NCBI GenBank assembly: GCA_011319805.1
Contig: SJRY01000288.1
Span: 1 to 64,000 of the forward strand
Direction: 5' to 3'
Length of the DNA: 64,000 nt
Source of the DNA: Macrocybe gigantea
Lineage: Eukaryota > Basidiomycota > Agaricomycetes > Agaricales > Callistosporiaceae
Made by a program: the position numbers and the translations under genes. The notes below the pieces were generated by a model, which had not been told where the DNA came from, did not search any database, and was given only the letters and a program-made list of their open reading frames with translations. Positions 59,560 through 64,000 of the stretch are shown here, in pieces; the first letter of the stretch is position 1; each line of letters starts with the position of its first letter.

Positions 59560-60580
59560 CAAGCCTGTAGAATCACAGGAGTTAACCTAGACTATTGAAA
59601 GGAACAAAGAGGGGAATGAACACAGAAATAAATCCAAAACAGCAAGCCCAAGTGCAACAGATCCAGGAACAGCAGAACCAAGACCAAGATGATGATGAAG
59701 AAATTCCCCAAGGAATGATGACAGAATTTAAAGGGATCATCACAGACCTGAAATCCTTTACAGGATATTGAACAGCCTTTGACATTTGGTGGAGGAAGAT
59801 GAAACTATATACAAATGTATATAGAAACCTCACTGATGAACAAAAGATTGGAGCAGTTTTATCAAGGATGGCCAATAGACCAGGAGCCCATTAGGCATTA
59901 AGGAAGATTGATACTACTACTAGGGCAGATATATGGACTGACTTTACAATCTAGATTGAAGCACGATTCAGCAATATCATGTCAGTATTGCAGGCAGAGC
60001 AAACTATTCAACATCAGATAGGAAAACTGACCTATTGATGAATTCTTAGATGAATTCACAGACCTCATAGGGAAGGCAGGCATAATAGGAACTGCATCCT
60101 GCTTTCTACTCAAAAAGAGCTTAAACTGACAAACAGCAGAGGCAATACACTCAATCTCTGCACTCCTAGCAGATGGAGATGAATATATCAAGACAGCTTG
60201 AGCAATTGGATGAAATATTGATGAACACAGGAATGTAATGAGAAGAAAATTTACAAACAGCCAGTGTAAATCCAGAAACTCAAGCCAAGGAGCAGGACAG
60301 GCAATGGAAGTCAACAAAGTATGAAGCAACAATTGCTTCAATTGCAATAAACCAGGGCACCATTCACGAAACTATCTGAAACCATAATGGGGATTAGCGA
60401 ATATTACATGCTTTAATTGCAGCTTGAAAGGACACTATGCATGAAACTGTAAGAAAAAGAAGAAGGGAAAGTCCTGTGTCAGAGAAGTGAAAGAAGAAAA
60501 GTAAGAAGGCAAAGAAGACAAGGAAAAAGAAAACTCTAACAAAGAGAGTTTTGTCAAAGAGTCCAACTAGGAAGTGCTAA
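59560..60580 (+). pseudogene. Gag remnant with two CCHC zinc knuckles
   Basis: Nucleocapsid-type protein. Gln-rich start (QVQQIQEQQNQDQDDDEEI), capsid-like text (FKGIITDLKSFTGY, WWRKMKLYTNVYRNLTDEQK), then two zinc knuckles: CFNCNKPGHHSRNY at 60334-60375, where the last Cys has become Tyr, and CFNC...GHYA-stop-NC at 60409-60450, where a TGA sits inside the finger. Confidence 0.82.
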
Positions 60581-60889
60581 ATCATGACTCATACAACTGA
60601 AACAGACTCACTTCGATACTGGATGTAGATTATCCCATGCTCCAAAATACACCATTCCTGTGAAATGATCTGAAGAACTATTTGAGAAGACAAACCATCA
60701 AAATAGAGAGAACTTGCAGTATTAGCTAAGATATGAATATGAAGAGGAACCATTATGATAACACCAGAAGTCAACAGTAGAGCAGACAGAACCTGCATTA
60801 ATACTACTATAGTAAAGAAGACAGGGTTGAGAACATGACAGATTGAGAAGATTCCAATCATCAATACAGATGAATCACCCAATTGACAA

Positions 60890-62520
60890 AAAATAGTGAA
60901 TCAAGTAGCAGAGGTTTATATTGACATCGAAGGACACAAAGAACATATGAAGGCCATCATTCTTGACATTGGAAAGACTGACATGCTACTGGGACATGAC
61001 TGGCTCATCTATCATAACCCAATGATTAAATGGAGAACAGGAGAAATTGTCTTTAACAGATGTTCTAAAACATGCAAGATAAATCACTAAACCATCAAGA
61101 TACAGAAGGTGACCAAACCAGTAAAAACTACAGCCAGCAATAAGACAGGAACCGAGATACCCCCATATCTAACCAGATTCAAACACTTCTTCAAGGAGAA
61201 GAATTTTGATCACTTATCAGACTACAAAGAGTAGGACCATGAAATAAATCTGACAAAAGATGCACCCAAAGCTAGACTGAGCAAGGTCTATCCAATGATG
61301 CAAAAGGAACTGGAAGAGTTAGATGCCTTTATTGAGAAAGGACTAAGAACAGAAAAAATATGCCCATCAAAATCACCCTATGCAGCACCTTGCTTCTTCT
61401 GCAATAAGAAAGATGGAAGCAAGCAACTAATTCAAGGCTATCAAAAAGTGAACAAATACACAGTTAAGGACAAATTTCTGCTACTGCACATCAGTGAACT
61501 CCTTGAGTATTACAAGGAGTGGAATACTTTAGCAAAATCAGCATCATTTGGGAATATAATAATATATGCATTTGAAAAGGGGATGAATGGAAAGCAGCCT
61601 TCTTAACAGCAAGAGAACTCTTCAAACTGACAGTCATGTATATTAGACAGTACAATACACCCAGAACATTTCAGCTAAATGATAGCAAGCCTCTTCCAAG
61701 ACCAACTATGAAGAAGAGTATGCATAATCTACATAGATAATATCATAATCATTAGATGAACATGAAAAGAACTGTAAAGAAATACCATAGAAGTCACGGA
61801 GATACTGAACAAGAACAATCTATTCATCAAAGGACTAAAATGCATCTGGGAATTATCAAAAGTCCCAGTACTAGGGTACATTATGGGAGAAGGAAAAGTG
61901 GAGATGGAACTAGAAAAGATTGCAGCCATACAATCCTAGCTGATGCCAAAAACAAAAAAGAAACTGCAGAAATTCTTGGAATTTACCAACTTTTACCAAT
62001 GCTTCATCAAAGGATATGCAAAGGTCACAAATCCTCTTACAGAACTGAAAACAAAACCTTCCAGTGGACAGACAAGCAACACAATGCTTTCAAAGAACTG
62101 ATTTGACATATAACCTTAGTACCCATCCTAGCACTTCTACAAACAGAAGGAAAATTTCGATTTGAAACAGATGCCTCAGAATATACCATCAGAGCAGTTC
62201 TATTATAGTAGCAGAAAGGACTATAGCATCCAATTGCCTTTATTTCAAGATGCATGACTCCAGCAGAACAGAACTATGAAATCTATGATAAGGAACTCCT
62301 TTGCAATAATGGTCGCTCTGAAGACATGGAGACAATACCTCCTAAAAGCTTGACAGAAATTCAAGATACTGACAGACCACAAAAATTTATCATACTTCCA
62401 GAAACTGCAGCGACTCAATTCAAGACAGATTTAGTACCTGAAACTATAAGAATATGATTATGAATTGCAACATAAACTAGAAAAAGCCAATGGAAAAGCA
62501 GATGTCCTATTATGGATAGC
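60890..62520 (+). pseudogene. Protease, reverse transcriptase and RNase H remnants
   Basis: Aspartic-protease-like stretch at 60896-61087 (IILDIGKTDMLLGHDWL). Reverse transcriptase from about 61290 (MMQKELEELDAFIEKG, SKSPYAAPCFF, KKDGSKQLIQGYQKVNKYT). The catalytic YxDD box at 61730-61741 reads YIDN, so the second Asp is lost by a G-to-A change. RNase H from about 62156 (FETDASEYTIRAVL, PIAFISRCMTPAEQNYEIYDKELL), with two stops in a row just after it begins. Confidence 0.85.
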
Positions 62521-62849
62521 AGGATATAAAGAAAACCTAACAGAGAAGGAGGATATACAAATGATCAAAGAAGCAGCATTTATCCAATATCTGAAAGAGA
62601 ATAATGAATGAGATTTCAAATTTATGATGTTTGAGGATGAACACCCATGAAAAGAGAAAGCAGAAAATAACAAAGTGATACAAATAAGAGAAATTACAAT
62701 GATTGAATCCCTATGAATAGAACAAATTTAACAGTATGCATGAAGAGATATAGTCATAATAATAGGACTGAAGGAAAAACCATACTGGTTCACAGAAGAA
62801 AACTACATTGTGTATGTGGGAGGAAAGGTTTATGTTCCCCAGATAATAA

Positions 62850-63829
62850 ACTAAAAGAAGACATCATGTTTGAATATCACAATATACCCATCAGAGGACA
62901 CCTAGAACAATACTGCATGCATGAGCTCATAAACCACACCTACTGGTAGCCATCAATGCTAATAGACATCAAGAAGTATGTCAAAGAATGTGAAACATGA
63001 CAGAAGAAGCATATACTACTATACCCATATGAAGTTCCATAGCAACCATGGAAAGATATCAGAGTAGATCTCATAGGACCATTGTCCAGCTCAAACAGCT
63101 TTAATGCCATTGCTGCAGTTACAGACTGTCTGATCAAGATGATCCATTTGATCCCTACAAACACCAAGCTCATGGCAGAAGGCCTTGCACAACTATACTG
63201 AGAGAATGTGTAGTGACTCTATGGAATCCCATGGAAGATCATCAGTGACTGAGGACTCCAATTCACAGCACAATTCATAATAGCACTTCTAAAACTACTT
63301 GGGATAAAGCAGAACCTATCAACAGCATACCATGCACAGATAGATGGACAGGCAGAATAATCACATCAGAAAACAGAGGTTTGTCTCAGAAGCTTCACAA
63401 ACAACCTACAGGATGACTGGGCAGAATGGATAGCAATTGCTGAATACTAGTATAATGACAAAACACACCAGAGAATGAAAGAAACACCATTCTACCTCAA
63501 TTATGAAATCTATCCATGGAAAGGAGAACTACAAATGATGGAAGGAGATAATCCTGCAGCAAACAGCTTTGCAGAAAAAATGAAATAGATATGAGAAGAA
63601 GCAAGTGCTGCACTAAAACATACACAGACATGAGCCAAAGACAACTATGATACCAAGCAAAAACTAGTTCATGGATATAGGAACAGAGACAGAGTCTGGC
63701 TTGAAGCTACTAATATCACAGTCAATCGACCATCAAAGAAGCTATCAGCTCTCTGATATGGACTATTCAAGGTGATTGAAAAAAAAAGAAGCCTCAGCAT
63801 ATCATCTAGAACTCCTGGACTCATGACAG
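62850..63829 (+). pseudogene. Integrase remnant
   Basis: Zinc-binding front (EYHNIPIRGHLEQY, then KKYVKECET with the second Cys codon read as TGA), catalytic core (DIRVDLIGPLSSSNSFNAI, TDCLIKMIHLIPT, IPWKIISD-stop-GLQF), and C-terminal part (NYDTKQKLVHGYRNRDRVWL, LFKVIEKK). Three stops fall within six codons at 63199-63216. The reading frame is cut at 63829 by the LTR that follows. Confidence 0.85.
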
Positions 63830-63877
63830 TGTTAGGCTAGATGAATCTCAGAAGGACTCGGGCAGACTAAGTGCAAG
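63830..63877 (-). mobile_element. Older LTR fragment (first 48 bp)
   Basis: TGTTAGGCTAGATGAATC... matches the first 48 bp of the solo LTR but with ATG for ACG and CAAG for TGAG/CGAG. It is then cut off by a second, fresher LTR start at 63878. Confidence 0.8.
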
Positions 63878-64000
63878 TGTTAGGCTAGACGAATCTCAGA
63901 AGGACTCGGGCAGACTAAGTGCGAGAGTGGTCTTGAGATGATGGCAAAAGGAATATTAAGCCTAGCGCTACTGGTACATCTGGGAGTCCTTATATACATT
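63878..64000 (-). mobile_element. Young LTR, cut by the right window edge
   Basis: Starts TGTTAGGCTAGACGAATC and matches the solo LTR at 55782 over 123 bp with one difference (GCGAG against GTGAG, a CpG change). It keeps all its CpG sites. By comparison the full LTR would run to about 64197. Minus orientation from the TATATAAGG box on that strand (+ strand CCTTATATA near 63988-63996). Confidence 0.88.

Larger units (their letters stand above)
58782..63829 (+). mobile_element. Internal region of a decayed Ty3/gypsy retrotransposon
   Basis: Gag-to-integrase order on the plus strand, with many in-frame stops and some frame shifts. It directly follows a plus-oriented LTR and is cut near the end of the integrase region (EASAYHLELLDS, then stop) by minus-oriented LTR sequence at 63830. 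The base composition is AT-rich and CpG-poor. No intact ORF longer than about 120 codons remains, so it cannot move by itself. Parts are listed separately below. Confidence 0.9.

Noticed and set aside
58782..63829. Idea that the retroelement uses recoded stop codons (TGA/TAG read as Trp, Arg or Gln)
   Set aside because: Stops hit many different expected residues, the catalytic box and a zinc finger are also damaged, and host genes use normal stops. Decay by C-to-T change explains it better.

Overview
This window is nuclear DNA of a fungus, almost certainly a mushroom-type basidiomycete (Agaricomycetes). Twenty-two protein genes could be rebuilt. They are densely cut by short introns (mostly about 48-60 nt, about 166 in my models), they sit 30-400 bp apart on both strands, and they are typical fungal housekeeping genes. 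There are no operons, ribosome-binding sites or prokaryotic features, and I found no tRNA or rRNA gene. Coding positions are exact where splice phases and family motifs agree; every exon list was built by eye and needs RNA support.

Layout. 1-12.5 kb: clathrin heavy chain (cut by the left edge), a PQ-loop membrane protein, the Golgi GDP-mannose transporter VRG4, pyruvate carboxylase (27 exons), a nitronate monooxygenase and the spliceosomal core protein SmB. 12.5-22.5 kb: sparse, with an Ecl1-like zinc protein, the permease chaperone SHR3 and a relic of a transposase-type DNA-binding domain. 23-28 kb: a BEM3-like PX-PH-RhoGAP. 29-36.5 kb: an iron-sulfur type L-serine dehydratase, a cytochrome P450 and a DUF1295 (steroid-reductase-like) enzyme. 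37.6-53.8 kb: a compact gene block with an ADF-H/coiled-coil/PH protein, CAF40 (CCR4-NOT), SUR2 sphinganine hydroxylase, MAK16, an FMP32-like mitochondrial protein, a ubiquitin C-terminal hydrolase, a p24 cargo receptor, ETR1 (mitochondrial enoyl reductase), an ATP-dependent DNA ligase and a YANK/STK32-type kinase. 54-64 kb: decayed, AT-rich, CpG-poor transposon territory. It holds a broken DDE transposase split by a solo LTR with a clean 5-bp target duplication, a degenerate Ty3/gypsy element, and young LTR sequence running off the right edge.

The genes do not form one pathway. Loose themes are secretory traffic and glycosylation (clathrin, VRG4, SHR3, p24), polarity and actin (BEM3, ADF-H/PH), RNA and ribosome biology (SmB, CAF40, MAK16) and mitochondria (ETR1, FMP32-like).

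The most unusual signals are: (1) seven introns that work only with GC-AG borders plus one that works only as GA-AG; (2) a 5-nt microexon in pyruvate carboxylase and several 9-14 nt exons elsewhere; (3) five genes that each need exactly one extra base to stay in frame, mostly at homopolymers, which looks more like assembly error than gene death; (4) an age series of LTR copies in which the same CGAG site is seen as CGAG, TGAG and CAAG, recording CpG-type mutation of repeats. I did not find a clearly new multi-gene system.
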